The notes below the pieces were generated by a model. That model was not told the origin of the DNA. It did no database searches and saw only the letters and a list, made by a program, of their open reading frames with translations. Source: Candidatus Gastranaerophilales bacterium (GTDB lineage Bacteria; Cyanobacteriota; Vampirovibrionia; Gastranaerophilales; Gastranaerophilaceae). From it: a stretch of 64,000 nt of DNA. The position numbers and the translations under genes were made by a program. The stretch covers positions 1 to 64,000 of the forward strand of contig CALUWM010000009.1 in the NCBI GenBank assembly GCA_944324485.1, written 5' to 3'. The first letter of the stretch is position 1, and each line of letters begins with the position of its first letter. Below are positions 16,501 through 24,266 of the stretch, piece by piece.

Positions 16501-17408
16501 GCGCCTACTTTAATATAATAGTTGTTATCCTTATCTTTGCTTATTACTACTTCGGGAGTATTTAGAGATTGTTGTTGTGCATTTGCCATAAATTCATTAA
16601 ATTTTTCTATGGCAATATTTTCATCTTGATAATATTCGATAAAAGAATAGAATTGCTGTACTACATTTCCTTCGCTTTCTTCATTAATTTTTCTTATAAA
16701 TTCTTCTTTTAAGATTTCGCTTGATGTTTCATAATCTTTATTTATAAATGCACTTAGAGCTTTTGTTGTATTAAAATGGCTATTAAATTCACATTCAACC
16801 ATTTCTCTTGTTATTCCAAGTCCGGTTAAATCTTTTAAACTATTCCATACATCATCAATAAAACCTTCGCTATCCAGTTGTTCAGTGTATTTTGAATATG
16901 TATTTTTAAATACTGTCTCCATTTGATTTATTGCAATTATTTGACAGTATTCTTCAGGAGTTAAATCTTCTCTTAGTGTATATTGTCTTGCAATTTGAGT
17001 GAGTTCTTCAATAGCTAAATTATCTGCTTCTAAGTTTAAAATTGCTTCTTGAGTTTCTTTTGATGTTGCTTCTTGTATAAATTTTTCAAAGTCAACACTT
17101 GTAAGTTTGTTATCTCCGTCAATATTACTTAAGTATTCAATTTCTTCACTTGCTATTTTTCCATCCTGATTGCTATCAAGAATAGTTAAGATATCTTCAG
17201 TTTTATATCCTGCATTTTGTAGTTGTTCATTTAGACTATTAAATAATGGATTGTTTGATTCTGTTATGTTTTGGATAGTGTCTTCAAAGATACTGGAATT
17301 TAGTTCTATTTTTGAATCAAAAACAGGCACATTATTTGAATTGCTTTGCAATCTTTTAAGTGCTTCTAGCTGCTCTTTTTTGAATTTTTTTATATCGAAT
17401 CCGGCCAT
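13536..17408 (-). CDS. 1290-residue EF-hand protein with C-terminal RelA/SpoT-like synthetase domain
   Basis: A very large acidic protein without signal peptide. Near the N terminus lie EF-hand-like loops (LDSNQDGKIASEE at 78-89, then IDGDNKLTSVDF near 96-107). A long helical region follows, then Gly/Ala-rich hydrophobic stretches at about 583-720 that could enter a membrane. The C-terminal third carries the RelA/SpoT (p)ppGpp-synthetase signature: ARAKGKSSTLSKLKNK with R936 and K938, DSQGVRI (D971, G974, R976) matching D-x-x-G-x-R, SGYTGAQF (G1148-Y1149) matching G-Y-x-S-x-H but with Gln for His, and TELQYRG...ETEHIIYD (E1165, Q1167, R1169, E1180, H1181) matching E-x-Q-x-R and E-H-x-x-Y. The insert between the second and third motifs is unusually long, about 170 residues. 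An alarmone-type pyrophosphokinase effector is inferred; polymorphic-toxin-like architecture and the coupled downstream gene support this. Confidence 0.7.
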   Translation of the reverse strand: MAGFDIKKFKKEQLEALKRLQSNSNNVPVFDSKIELNSSIFEDTIQNITESNNPLFNSLNEQLQNAGYKTEDILTILDSNQDGKIASEEIEYLSNIDGDNKLTSVDFEKFIQEATSKETQEAILNLEADNLAIEELTQIARQYTLREDLTPEEYCQIIAINQMETVFKNTYSKYTEQLDSEGFIDDVWNSLKDLTGLGITREMVECEFNSHFNTTKALSAFINKDYETSSEILKEEFIRKINEESEGNVVQQFYSFIEYYQDENIAIEKFNEFMANAQQQSLNTPEVVISKDKDNNYYIKVGANEPEKFSDIEGIETNPFITFNYKLNNETITNENFYDTKISDDFNLMYEFFTGAEYNPEYIEDYIQKNYMYSSANMGYYSAYQIQETLSEKPLEDVFSEFLNLNNGDTESAIEQFNTYYDSILNSEDSKDLISRSIYSEGNIKGLNARLNENGEIEYVISIEPDENGYMLSSLGEYTENNGLREYIYNPAEIERLYESGDNYAYMQYVDKSNVFEAMIFQINRDVKSNNILCNRFEKSFEETNGLTLEEISQQYFESYKKALGDSDLQNILNDYINDMDTYASKLSAIISIGSIGLSFICPAFGIGALVGAGIDNLSDGINMLTNSKKESAEEWTKLFTDTISEATMIAIGMGIGKNASQLGAKAKELLLNRGMSLKSASILGIGIETVTDVGLSVGADYLTTGNFNLKGNSLAGFIDIMSGIRGYKAIASLYSESYTPKADEVLKGVVLDDIEPQKLIETQTPDDYVETTFTEGDRVLNSDIAETVSTAYSKNTIYVEPPKLLEGDISIPASRLSEYTRMTDIDAETLRIDNPYEYYATKTYNEAIDKAIAKGEPVSSTRLSAAQEIITKGEAYQQIDRLAGELVAEHKSGTYTIDTLREIAESLGYTIEGDIPINKNEAYVAEAGTITITARAKGKSSTLSKLKNKVLELKTDLPETIADARALVGDSQGVRIIVESGKITPETISKLEIDGLEKQDTEFLSKYLEGDLTSVPKEKIQYYQSIENEVLNGLAEIQAQEFVDNLCRSIANGEIVISEINNYSGPNGIPYLSAAQVEKIQKTYAKWYQDIYELTETNPKDSQYEIRVDDKGNSYLFDTISQTKFIKEIPTKSATITTNNAGIKKSGYTGAQFNVVNSYGQQTELQYRGTVLNHTAETEHIIYDIMSDKETVSEPIYDDLKNAINKMKQIDKSQGSTKLIDEFQRYYNDIYIASRKQELGIDIELPDLRDYPSLTSNLTEQELYIISLDGVLDLHARVEEMKNANKQQQ

Positions 17409-17483
17409 CTAAAAATACCTTTATATAAGATATTTACGGCATAGATTACTTATTTCTTTAGCTTTTTTGCTTTATATTAATTT

Positions 17484-18104
17484 TTATGAATTTTTTAGAT
17501 TTTTAAAATGATGCCATATATATATGCCACCTAGGATTAGGCAAACAAGAATTATTAAAGCATCAAATTTATGCCAGATATGTTTTAGCGCTTCTGTGTT
17601 TTCTCCGAGCTTAACGCCTGCATATACCAGTAAATAGCTCCAAATTAATGAACCAAAGAAGGTAAAAGTAAAGAAAAATCTTTTTTTTGCTTTTAAAATT
17701 CCAGCTGGCAGTGAAATAAATGTTCTTACAACAGGTAACATTCTGCATATGAAAAATGACCAATCACCGTATTTTTCAACCCATTTGTCTGCTATTTCCA
17801 AGTCATGGCGTGAGATTAAAAAATATTTTCCATATTTTTCTATAAATTTTCTTCCTCCAAAATATCCAAGGTAGTATGATGGGATTGAACCTAATACACA
17901 ACCTATTGCTCCATAAATTGCAGCTGTATGTATGGAAAAAGCACCTTTTGTTACCATATATCCTGCAAAGGGCAATATTGCTTCAGAGGGAAGCGGAATA
18001 TTGCATGACTCAATTGCCATTAAAAAGGCTATCCCCCAAGGACCCATTTCAACGATAACATTTTGAATCCAGTTTATAATTGCAGAAAGTATTGCAGTAA
18101 TCAT
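17484..18104 (-). CDS. DedA/SNARE-associated family membrane protein
   Basis: A 206-residue polytopic membrane protein of the DedA family, whose members act in phospholipid (undecaprenyl-phosphate or phosphatidylethanolamine) translocation and membrane homeostasis. Features are the early ESCNIPLPSEAILPFAG motif, the GSIPSYYLGYFGGRKFIEKYGK segment (G-x-x-x-x-x-x-x-Y-x-x-G-R-x-G-G/F-R type), the RMLPVVRTFISLPAGI motif with its conserved arginines, and the last hydrophobic segment near the C terminus. It has a good Shine-Dalgarno sequence (AGAGGAG). It stands alone, 75 bases after the giant gene's start in the opposite sense of reading. Confidence 0.88.
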   Translation of the reverse strand: MITAILSAIINWIQNVIVEMGPWGIAFLMAIESCNIPLPSEAILPFAGYMVTKGAFSIHTAAIYGAIGCVLGSIPSYYLGYFGGRKFIEKYGKYFLISRHDLEIADKWVEKYGDWSFFICRMLPVVRTFISLPAGILKAKKRFFFTFTFFGSLIWSYLLVYAGVKLGENTEALKHIWHKFDALIILVCLILGGIYIWHHFKNLKNS

Positions 18105-18176
18105 TTTTTCTCCTCTTTGTTTTTAATTTTATAATAATTCTTGTTTAATGACAATTGAAAAAATGATTACTTTTTA

Positions 18177-19355
18177 TTATTTCAAAAATTGATGATAAAG
18201 CTTTATTTCGTGAGGTTTTATTATTTTATTTATTATTTCTTTTGATTCTGCTTTGTTACCTTTGTATTTGCTTTTAAAATCAGGATTATTTTTTAAGTAT
18301 TTCTTTTCAAGCCTTTTTTGATTTAACGCCGGCAATCCAAAACCAAGGTATATTGTTTCAACTGCAAGTGCAAAGGTCTTTAATATCGCAGTTAATCCTT
18401 TAGCTTCTTTTACAAGAGCATTATCCTTGTCTTTAAAGAATTCAACTAGAATATTTTGAATCCTTCCATCTATATTATTGTCTTTACTAAAACTTTCATA
18501 ACCTTCTTCTCTGAGCTTTTCAAGTGCTTCTTTAATTGCTTCTGCATTATTAATTTCATTTTGTGTTTTTTCTATTATAGATCCATCTTGGTTTGCAGTT
18601 CTTGCTGCTATTGCATGAAGCCCTGTACTTGTTTTGCTTCCATTTAAGATGTCTTCTTGTCCTTGAATTAATGAATCCATAATTTTTTTGAATACTTTTT
18701 CTTTGTCTCCACCTTGTGATGGCATGGAGTCAATTAGTTTTTTAATTTCATCTAATGATGAATAGCCGGAATATTTTGAAATAAATTCATCGTTATTTAA
18801 TGCTACAACGCCACCTGTTGGATTAATTGTATTAAGTAGGTTTTTTCCTATTGTTTTTAGTTTTTTTATTGGGTGTTGTATGATTTCTTCACCTTTTTGT
18901 TTTAGACCTTTAAATCCTTTTTCTTTGTTTTCAAATAAGGCTTCATAAGGTTTATTTATCATAGGTAAACCTTTGAATTTTGTTGCAGCTCCTGCAATTA
19001 AAGAGTTCGCTGATTTAAGAGCAAAAAGTATTATTAATACAGTTTGACAATCTCTAAATAAGATTTCCTTAATCTCATCTCTTGTTGCTTCTTTGTTGTC
19101 CGGATTTCTTTTTCCTGCTGTAAGCACTCTTGGAATAATTACTGTTCCAATCATAAGCGTTGCCAGAGTTACAAAAGGGTTATTAGCTCCTGTTGGTTCA
19201 ACTGTTTTTAAAAATTTTGATATAAATTTATCTTCATTAGGAGCTTTATCTACTGTTTTTGCTAATCTATCTCCTATGTTTGAGCATAGTGAACCCATTT
19301 TTTTTGATATTCCTTGCGCAAAGGAGCTTGATGTTATTTTATTTATTGCTGTCAT
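18177..19355 (-). CDS. Lineage-specific membrane protein (family shared with 19352 and 33439), 392 residues
   Basis: I do not recognise a known family. The protein begins MTAINKITSSSFAQG, like other lineage-specific proteins here. Hydrophobic segments are seen near residues 60-80, 100-125 (TVLIILFALKSANSLIAG) and 345-365 (LAVETIYLGFGLPAL), with a long charged helical middle. The arrangement of an R-x-E-I-K-E-x-L-(F/T)-x-(D/G) segment leading into the hydrophobic stretch, and a final hydrophobic segment followed by P-x-(L/I)-N-basic residues, parallels the neighbouring gene and 33439-34791. It overlaps the upstream gene by 4 bases (ATGA-type), so they are co-translated. Confidence 0.6.
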   Translation of the reverse strand: MTAINKITSSSFAQGISKKMGSLCSNIGDRLAKTVDKAPNEDKFISKFLKTVEPTGANNPFVTLATLMIGTVIIPRVLTAGKRNPDNKEATRDEIKEILFRDCQTVLIILFALKSANSLIAGAATKFKGLPMINKPYEALFENKEKGFKGLKQKGEEIIQHPIKKLKTIGKNLLNTINPTGGVVALNNDEFISKYSGYSSLDEIKKLIDSMPSQGGDKEKVFKKIMDSLIQGQEDILNGSKTSTGLHAIAARTANQDGSIIEKTQNEINNAEAIKEALEKLREEGYESFSKDNNIDGRIQNILVEFFKDKDNALVKEAKGLTAILKTFALAVETIYLGFGLPALNQKRLEKKYLKNNPDFKSKYKGNKAESKEIINKIIKPHEIKLYHQFLK

Positions 19356-20350
19356 TTAACATCTCCTCCTTTATTTTTATTTGCTTCCTCGTATATTGCA
19401 GATGCGTTAGGATTTACTCCGCCCGATGCCCATGTGTATATTTTTGGAATAAATGACATTAAAAGTCCGGTAAAGGCAAACATTGAAGCAACAGTTATAA
19501 TGCGTTTTCCTAAAAACGATTTTCTAAATGCTTTTATATTTTCTTCGGTTGCATTAAGCATATCGCCATTGTTGAATTTTTTTGTAAAATCTTGTAGGTA
19601 TGCAGTTATGTATTCTGCATAGTTTTTGAAACTGGTTGTGTCTTCTTTTGATTCATTGATTGAATATTTAACTTGAGTAAAATCAGTATTCTTAAAGTTT
19701 TCTTTTGCTCGTTTTATGACACCTTCAAAAGTTTCTTGCAGTTTTTTCATTTCTTCTGCAACATTAGATTTAGCTACTTTTTTACCAATTTGTTTAACTG
19801 ATTCTTTATCAGCTAGAATATCAGCTTTTTCTTTGTAGGCTTTAAAAGCGTCTAATAGTGATTTTACGTCATCTTTATCAATTGCTTCTTTTCCTGAAGT
19901 TTTTTTAATTAAATCTTCTATGGTTGTTCTAAGGAAGTCTTCTCCTTTTATTTTATCTTTATTGTTAGCTGCTTGTTGCATTAAATATGATAAATTATTT
20001 ATATTTTCTATGTGAGTATTTGCTGTTTTTCCTGATTTTTTAGCTAGTCCTAAAACAACCACAGGAGTTATACACATAATAGGCCCTGTTAAAAATTCTC
20101 TTATTGCCTCTTGTAAAAGTGCAGGGATATTAACTTTTCCTGTGTACTTATAACCTGCCATAGCACCTTTGTATGTTCTTGGAAAATTAGTTCCAAACAT
20201 ATCTTCTACTGTAAATTGTAGTGCTCTTCCGCCATTATCAACAAATTGCCAAAAATTAACCAGACTGTTTACCCCGCCTTTAAATGTTGGATTGTTTTTA
20301 TTTGCTTTGTTTTGTTTGATGTCGCTACTATTTATGGCAGATATTTTCAC
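19352..20350 (-). CDS. Lineage-specific membrane protein with FKG-type N terminus, 332 residues
   Basis: No family is recognised. Translation probably starts at a GTG (20350) preceded by GGAGG at ten bases, giving MKISAINSSDIKQNK and then PTFKGG; an ATG 27 bases further upstream lacks a ribosome site. Hydrophobic segments occur at about 75-95 (EFLTGPIMCITPVVVLGLA) and 290-310 (TVASMFAFTGLLMSFIPKIY), separated by a long, lysine-rich helical region. The segments REFLTG-PIMCITP and MSFIPKIYTW have close counterparts in 33439-34791 (EEFGTGALWLFGIP and VLQPKINIW). It overlaps the following gene by 4 bases. The 275-base stretch upstream is AT-rich and holds only promoter-like sequence. Confidence 0.62.
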   Translation of the reverse strand: MKISAINSSDIKQNKANKNNPTFKGGVNSLVNFWQFVDNGGRALQFTVEDMFGTNFPRTYKGAMAGYKYTGKVNIPALLQEAIREFLTGPIMCITPVVVLGLAKKSGKTANTHIENINNLSYLMQQAANNKDKIKGEDFLRTTIEDLIKKTSGKEAIDKDDVKSLLDAFKAYKEKADILADKESVKQIGKKVAKSNVAEEMKKLQETFEGVIKRAKENFKNTDFTQVKYSINESKEDTTSFKNYAEYITAYLQDFTKKFNNGDMLNATEENIKAFRKSFLGKRIITVASMFAFTGLLMSFIPKIYTWASGGVNPNASAIYEEANKNKGGDVK

Positions 20351-20652
20351 TAAACCTTTTCCTCCTTTGGAACACAAATTATTAAAAACTTGTAAATAAG
20401 TTTTTTTGACATTTTTTTAAGAAAAATTTTAAATTCTTAACAATACAGAATTTTAGATGCAAGGTTGATAATAGCATGCCATTTAAAAATTGTAAACAGT
20501 TTTTAAATTTTTTAATTAATAAATTTTACATAGTAGGTTTGCTAATTTTATTTTTTATATTTTAAATTATTAATTAATTTATGATTAGCTTGAAAAAAAC
20601 TTTCTGTTTTATGATTTTAAATTATATTTTAACTGTGTTATTTTTGATTAAT

Positions 20653-21576
20653 TTATTTCATTAATCGCGCCCATTTTTCAAATGCGCTGTAATCTTTTTG
20701 TAGTTGCGTTTTAAGAACTCTTATATTACCAAAGTTTTCTTCGTCTCTGACTTTTTTAACAAATACTACATTTATGATTTTGCCGTATATGTTTTCATCA
20801 AAATCGTAAATATGTGCCTCTAAAACTTCGTTTGAACCATCTGATAGTGTTGGTTTTGTTCCCCATGAAATTAAAGCAGGATTCATTTTTGATTCTGCTT
20901 GAACAAAGCCATAATATACTCCATAGGGAAGTTTTATCATGCTGTTTGGCCATACTAAATTAGCTGTTGGATAACAAAGTAGGGTTGTTGTTTTATCCCC
21001 TTTTATTACAGAATTTCTTACTGAGAAGTATCTTCCTAAAAGTGCGTGCACTGCATTTAGATGTCCGTATAAAATTCTTTTTCTTATTTCGGTTGAACTT
21101 ACTGTTTCTTTATCTTTATATTTGTATTCCGGTATAACTATACACTCATAGTTAAAGTTTGTTGCATAATCTTTTAAAAATTCAGGGTTTCCGCTTTTTT
21201 CTTTTCCAAATGTATGATTATATCCAACAACAATAATTTCAGGTTCAAAATTTTTAACTATCACATTTGCTAAATAATCATGAGCATTTAAATTTTTATA
21301 TTGTTCAAAATTTAATTCGTAAAGATAATCTATTCCAAGAGAGCTCATTATGAGTTCTTTATCTTTAAAACTTTGTATTGCGGGAATTTTTTTATCACTA
21401 AAATAGTTTGCAGGATTATCATCAAAAGTTACAACAGCCGAAGGGATTCCTTTTAATTTTGCTTGTTGAACTAATGTTGTCAGTATTTTTTTGTGTCCGA
21501 TATGAACACCGTCAAAAAACCCTAAGGCAAGAGCAAGCTTTTTTTTATCTTCAGTTATCTCATGATAAATTTTCAT
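20653..21576 (-). CDS. ribF: Bifunctional riboflavin kinase / FMN adenylyltransferase
   Basis: A 307-residue cytosolic enzyme making FMN and then FAD from riboflavin. The N-terminal adenylyltransferase domain shows ALGFFDGVHIGHKKIL (H-x-G-H nucleotide-binding motif) and VVGYNHTFGKEKSGN, with SSTEIRKRI at its end. The C-terminal kinase domain shows KGDKTTTLLCYPTANL and LPYGVYYGFV. Length is normal. It lies directly after rel (start codon abutting the rel stop), so both are probably one transcript. An AT-rich stretch of about 275 bases follows it. Confidence 0.93.
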   Translation of the reverse strand: MKIYHEITEDKKKLALALGFFDGVHIGHKKILTTLVQQAKLKGIPSAVVTFDDNPANYFSDKKIPAIQSFKDKELIMSSLGIDYLYELNFEQYKNLNAHDYLANVIVKNFEPEIIVVGYNHTFGKEKSGNPEFLKDYATNFNYECIVIPEYKYKDKETVSSTEIRKRILYGHLNAVHALLGRYFSVRNSVIKGDKTTTLLCYPTANLVWPNSMIKLPYGVYYGFVQAESKMNPALISWGTKPTLSDGSNEVLEAHIYDFDENIYGKIINVVFVKKVRDEENFGNIRVLKTQLQKDYSAFEKWARLMK

Positions 21577-23814
21577 TTAGTTTTTTGATTCCTTGTGAGT
21601 ATTATTTTTTTGTTTGATTTTCTTCTTGGAATTTTTTGGTTGATTTAAGTTTTCTTTTTGTTGAAGTCTTCTTACTGAATAAACATCATTTATTGATTGT
21701 ATTGCAAGTATAACTTTTTTTAAAGTCTCAATGTTGTCAAGTTCAAATCCAAGGTCTATTATCCCAAATTTTCTACCTTTAAGATAAGTATTTGAATATA
21801 TAATATTAATTCCCAAATCTCCTGTTTTCATAAGAACATCTCTTAAAATTCCTACTCTGTCAAGACATTCTATTCTTATGTGTGCCATATATGTCGATTT
21901 GGTAGTATTTTCAGCCCAATGAATATCAATCATTCTTTCGGGTTCAATGTTATATAAGCATTTGCAATCAAGTCTATGAACGCTTACGCCTCTTGAACGT
22001 GTTATAACGCCAATTATGGGTTCGCCCGGTATTGGAGAACAGCATTTTGCTAAAGACCACAATAATCCTTCAAGACCGATAATGTCATTTTTCTTGTTTT
22101 TTGGTTTTCTTGTTTGTATGTTTTGACCTTGGCTTGCTGCTAGTTCTTCATTTGTTTTTGGTGCTTCGTATTTTTTAAGTGTGTTTAAGACTTTATGAAT
22201 TGTTGTTTCGCCGTAACCAAGTGCTGCAAACAAATCTTCGGCTGACTTATAATTCATTTCACGAGCTGCTTTTTCAATCAGTCCTGCTTTTGAAAATTCA
22301 TCGAAACAAGCTTTCGTAAGTTCAATTTCAAGATTTGTTTTTCCTAATTGAATATTATCTTCTCTGTTGAATTTTTTAAACCATTGCCTTATTTTTGAAC
22401 TCGCATTTTTTGTAACTACAAAATTAAGCCAATCAATTTTTGGCATAAATTGTTTTGATGTTAATATTTCAACTATGTCTCCATTTTTTAATTTTGTATC
22501 CAGTTGAGCAATTCTTCCGTTAATTAGTGCTCCTACGGTTCTATGTCCAACTTCTGTGTGAATTCTGTATGCAAAATCAACAGGGGTAGAATTTTGCGGT
22601 AAATCAAATACATCTCCATTTGGAGTAAAGACAAATACTTGATTTGTAAAGATGTCAAATTTTACGCTTTCGACAAAATCTTTAGCATCGGTTGAATCTT
22701 TGTCTAGTTCCATTACTTTTCTCATCCAAGAAAATTGCATGTCTTGTTTATTGTCTGCTTTTATTGAGCCCGATTCTTTATATCTCCAATGTGCTGCAAC
22801 CCCATATTCTGCAACTTCATGCATTTTGTGTGTTCTTATTTGTATTTCAACCGGCTTGTTTTTTGTTCCTATGACAGATGTGTGCAATGATCTATATAAA
22901 TTTCCTTTTGGCATTGCAATGTAATCTTTAAATCTTCCCGGAATAGGTTTAAATAGCTGATGTATTATCCCTAGTACTTGATAACATTCTGCTTCAGTAT
23001 CAACTATTACCCTGACTGCTGTGATATCATACAGCTGATCAAATGTAACATTTAGGCGTTTCATTTTATTGTAGATACTGTAATAATGTTTTGCGCGACC
23101 TTTTATGGTTGCTTTAATTTTATGTTTTTCAAGTTCTTTTTTTATTGTTTCAATGAGAGAATTTACGGTTGAATCCCTCATAGTTTTTGTTTCTGCAACA
23201 AGTTTTGCTATTTCATAATATTTTTCAGGGTAAAGATACCTTAACGATAAATCTTCAAGTTCTGCTTTTATTTTCCCCATTCCGAGTCTGTTTGCAAGAG
23301 GTGCAAATATATCAAGCGTTTCTTGTGAAATTTTTTTCTGTTTTGCTGATGCCATAAAAGAAAGTGTACGCATGTTATGTAATCTATCAGCAAGTTTTAA
23401 TATGACTATTCTTATGTCTTGCGCCATTGCAATAAACATTCTTCTAAAGTTTTCTGCTTGGCGTTCTTCTTTTGATTTAAATTGGTATTTTCCAAGCTTT
23501 GTAACTCCTTGAACAAGATTTACAACATCAGAACCGAATTTTTCTTCCATTTGTTCAGGTGTTGTATCGGTGTCTTCAAGGACGTCATGTAGAAATGCAG
23601 CAATTATTGTGTTTTTGTCAAGTTTTAAGTCTACAAGGATTTTTGCAACTTCAACAGGATGAACAATGTAAGGTTCTTGTGAAATCCTGTATTGTCCTTC
23701 ATGAAGTTCTTTTGCCCAGTTGTAAGCAAGCTCAATTTGTTCAATGTCTTCTTTGGATCTTTTTTGCTTTATCAACTGTTCTTTTATTTCATCAAACTTT
23801 TCTTGATAATCCAT
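21577..23814 (-). CDS. rel: Bifunctional (p)ppGpp synthetase/hydrolase Rel
   Basis: A 745-residue RelA/SpoT-homologue with the complete domain order: HD hydrolase (YIVHPVEVAKIL and AAFLHDVLEDT with its H-D pair near residues 45-75), synthetase (GRAKHYYSIYNKMKR, YDITAVRVIV, NLYRSLHTSV, VEIQIRTHKMHEVAEYGVAAHW), TGS (about 390-450, VFTPNGDVFDLPQNSTPVDFAY), the zinc-finger-like region (KCCSPIPGEPIIGVITRSRGVSVHR), and ACT (about 650-720). Both activities look intact. The frame could begin at a TTG 15 bases upstream, but a TATAAT overlaps that codon and lies 6 bases before the ATG at 23814, which is therefore the better start and suggests a leaderless mRNA. Confidence 0.93.
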   Translation of the reverse strand: MDYQEKFDEIKEQLIKQKRSKEDIEQIELAYNWAKELHEGQYRISQEPYIVHPVEVAKILVDLKLDKNTIIAAFLHDVLEDTDTTPEQMEEKFGSDVVNLVQGVTKLGKYQFKSKEERQAENFRRMFIAMAQDIRIVILKLADRLHNMRTLSFMASAKQKKISQETLDIFAPLANRLGMGKIKAELEDLSLRYLYPEKYYEIAKLVAETKTMRDSTVNSLIETIKKELEKHKIKATIKGRAKHYYSIYNKMKRLNVTFDQLYDITAVRVIVDTEAECYQVLGIIHQLFKPIPGRFKDYIAMPKGNLYRSLHTSVIGTKNKPVEIQIRTHKMHEVAEYGVAAHWRYKESGSIKADNKQDMQFSWMRKVMELDKDSTDAKDFVESVKFDIFTNQVFVFTPNGDVFDLPQNSTPVDFAYRIHTEVGHRTVGALINGRIAQLDTKLKNGDIVEILTSKQFMPKIDWLNFVVTKNASSKIRQWFKKFNREDNIQLGKTNLEIELTKACFDEFSKAGLIEKAAREMNYKSAEDLFAALGYGETTIHKVLNTLKKYEAPKTNEELAASQGQNIQTRKPKNKKNDIIGLEGLLWSLAKCCSPIPGEPIIGVITRSRGVSVHRLDCKCLYNIEPERMIDIHWAENTTKSTYMAHIRIECLDRVGILRDVLMKTGDLGINIIYSNTYLKGRKFGIIDLGFELDNIETLKKVILAIQSINDVYSVRRLQQKENLNQPKNSKKKIKQKNNTHKESKN

Positions 23815-23820
23815 TACTAC

Positions 23821-23826
23821 ATTATA
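23821..23826 (-). promoter_or_regulatory. Leaderless-type -10 box of rel
   Basis: On the minus strand, a perfect TATAAT is followed by 6 bases and then the ATG of rel. No Shine-Dalgarno sequence is available and the -35 region is weak. Confidence 0.4.
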
Positions 23827-23879
23827 CAACTTATCTTGTTTTTAGTGTATATTATTTGTTGTATTTATACGGGTTTGTT

Positions 23880-24152
23880 ATGACTTTTAAAAATTTAGAA
23901 GAATTAAAAGACAGCATTATAAAGAATTCTCGTTTAAAATTTAAAGTTAAGGTTATTGCTTCATCTAAGGAAAATTCAATTGAGTTTTTAGATGATGTTA
24001 TAAAGCTTAAAATTAAAGAAAGAGCTATCGAAGGTAAGGCGAATAAGGCTGTGATTGAGTATCTTTCAGATATTCTTGATATACCAAAAAGTAAAATTTC
24101 AATTTTACTTGGAGAAAGGAATTCTATTAAGTTAATTGAAATTATTTTATAA
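23880..24152 (+). CDS. YggU / DUF167 family protein
   Basis: A 90-residue protein of the DUF167 (YggU) family, a small alpha/beta fold of unknown function found widely in bacteria and eukaryotes. The family pattern is present: K-(V/I)-x-(V/A)-x-(S/P) strands (KFKVKVIASSKENS), a KLKIKERAIEGKANKAVIEYLS segment equivalent to the usual (V)KAPPVDGKANEALI-x-x-L-(A/S), and IPKSKISILLGERNSIKLIEI equivalent to the G-x-(T/S)-S-R-x-K region. I place the start at the ATG at 23880, where homology begins, and not at upstream in-frame codons lying in the rel gene. Confidence 0.83.
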   Translation: MTFKNLEELKDSIIKNSRLKFKVKVIASSKENSIEFLDDVIKLKIKERAIEGKANKAVIEYLSDILDIPKSKISILLGERNSIKLIEIIL

Positions 24153-24191
24153 ATTTTGTATATTTGTATTTTAAGATTTGTAAAGATATGT

Positions 24192-24197
24192 TATAAT
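24192..24197 (+). promoter_or_regulatory. Extended -10 promoter of the GGDEF/HD-GYP gene
   Basis: TGTTATAAT (extended TG plus perfect -10 hexamer at 24192-24197) lies about 70 bases before the start at 24267. The mRNA leader carries a GAAAGG ribosome-binding site. Confidence 0.5.
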
Positions 24198-24266
24198 TTT
24201 AAAAATATTTTAGCATTTTTTTTCTTCAGCAGATTTAAACATAATGTTGAATAGCGAAAGGTCGAA

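Noticed and set aside
20378-20652. A gene or RNA in the 275-base gap before ribF's stop
   Set aside because: Very AT-rich, with no ORF, hairpin with T run or tRNA-like pattern beyond chance.
23559-23879. Long N-terminal extension of the YggU-type protein
   Set aside because: It lies antisense in rel and does not resemble the family; homology begins at the ATG at 23880.
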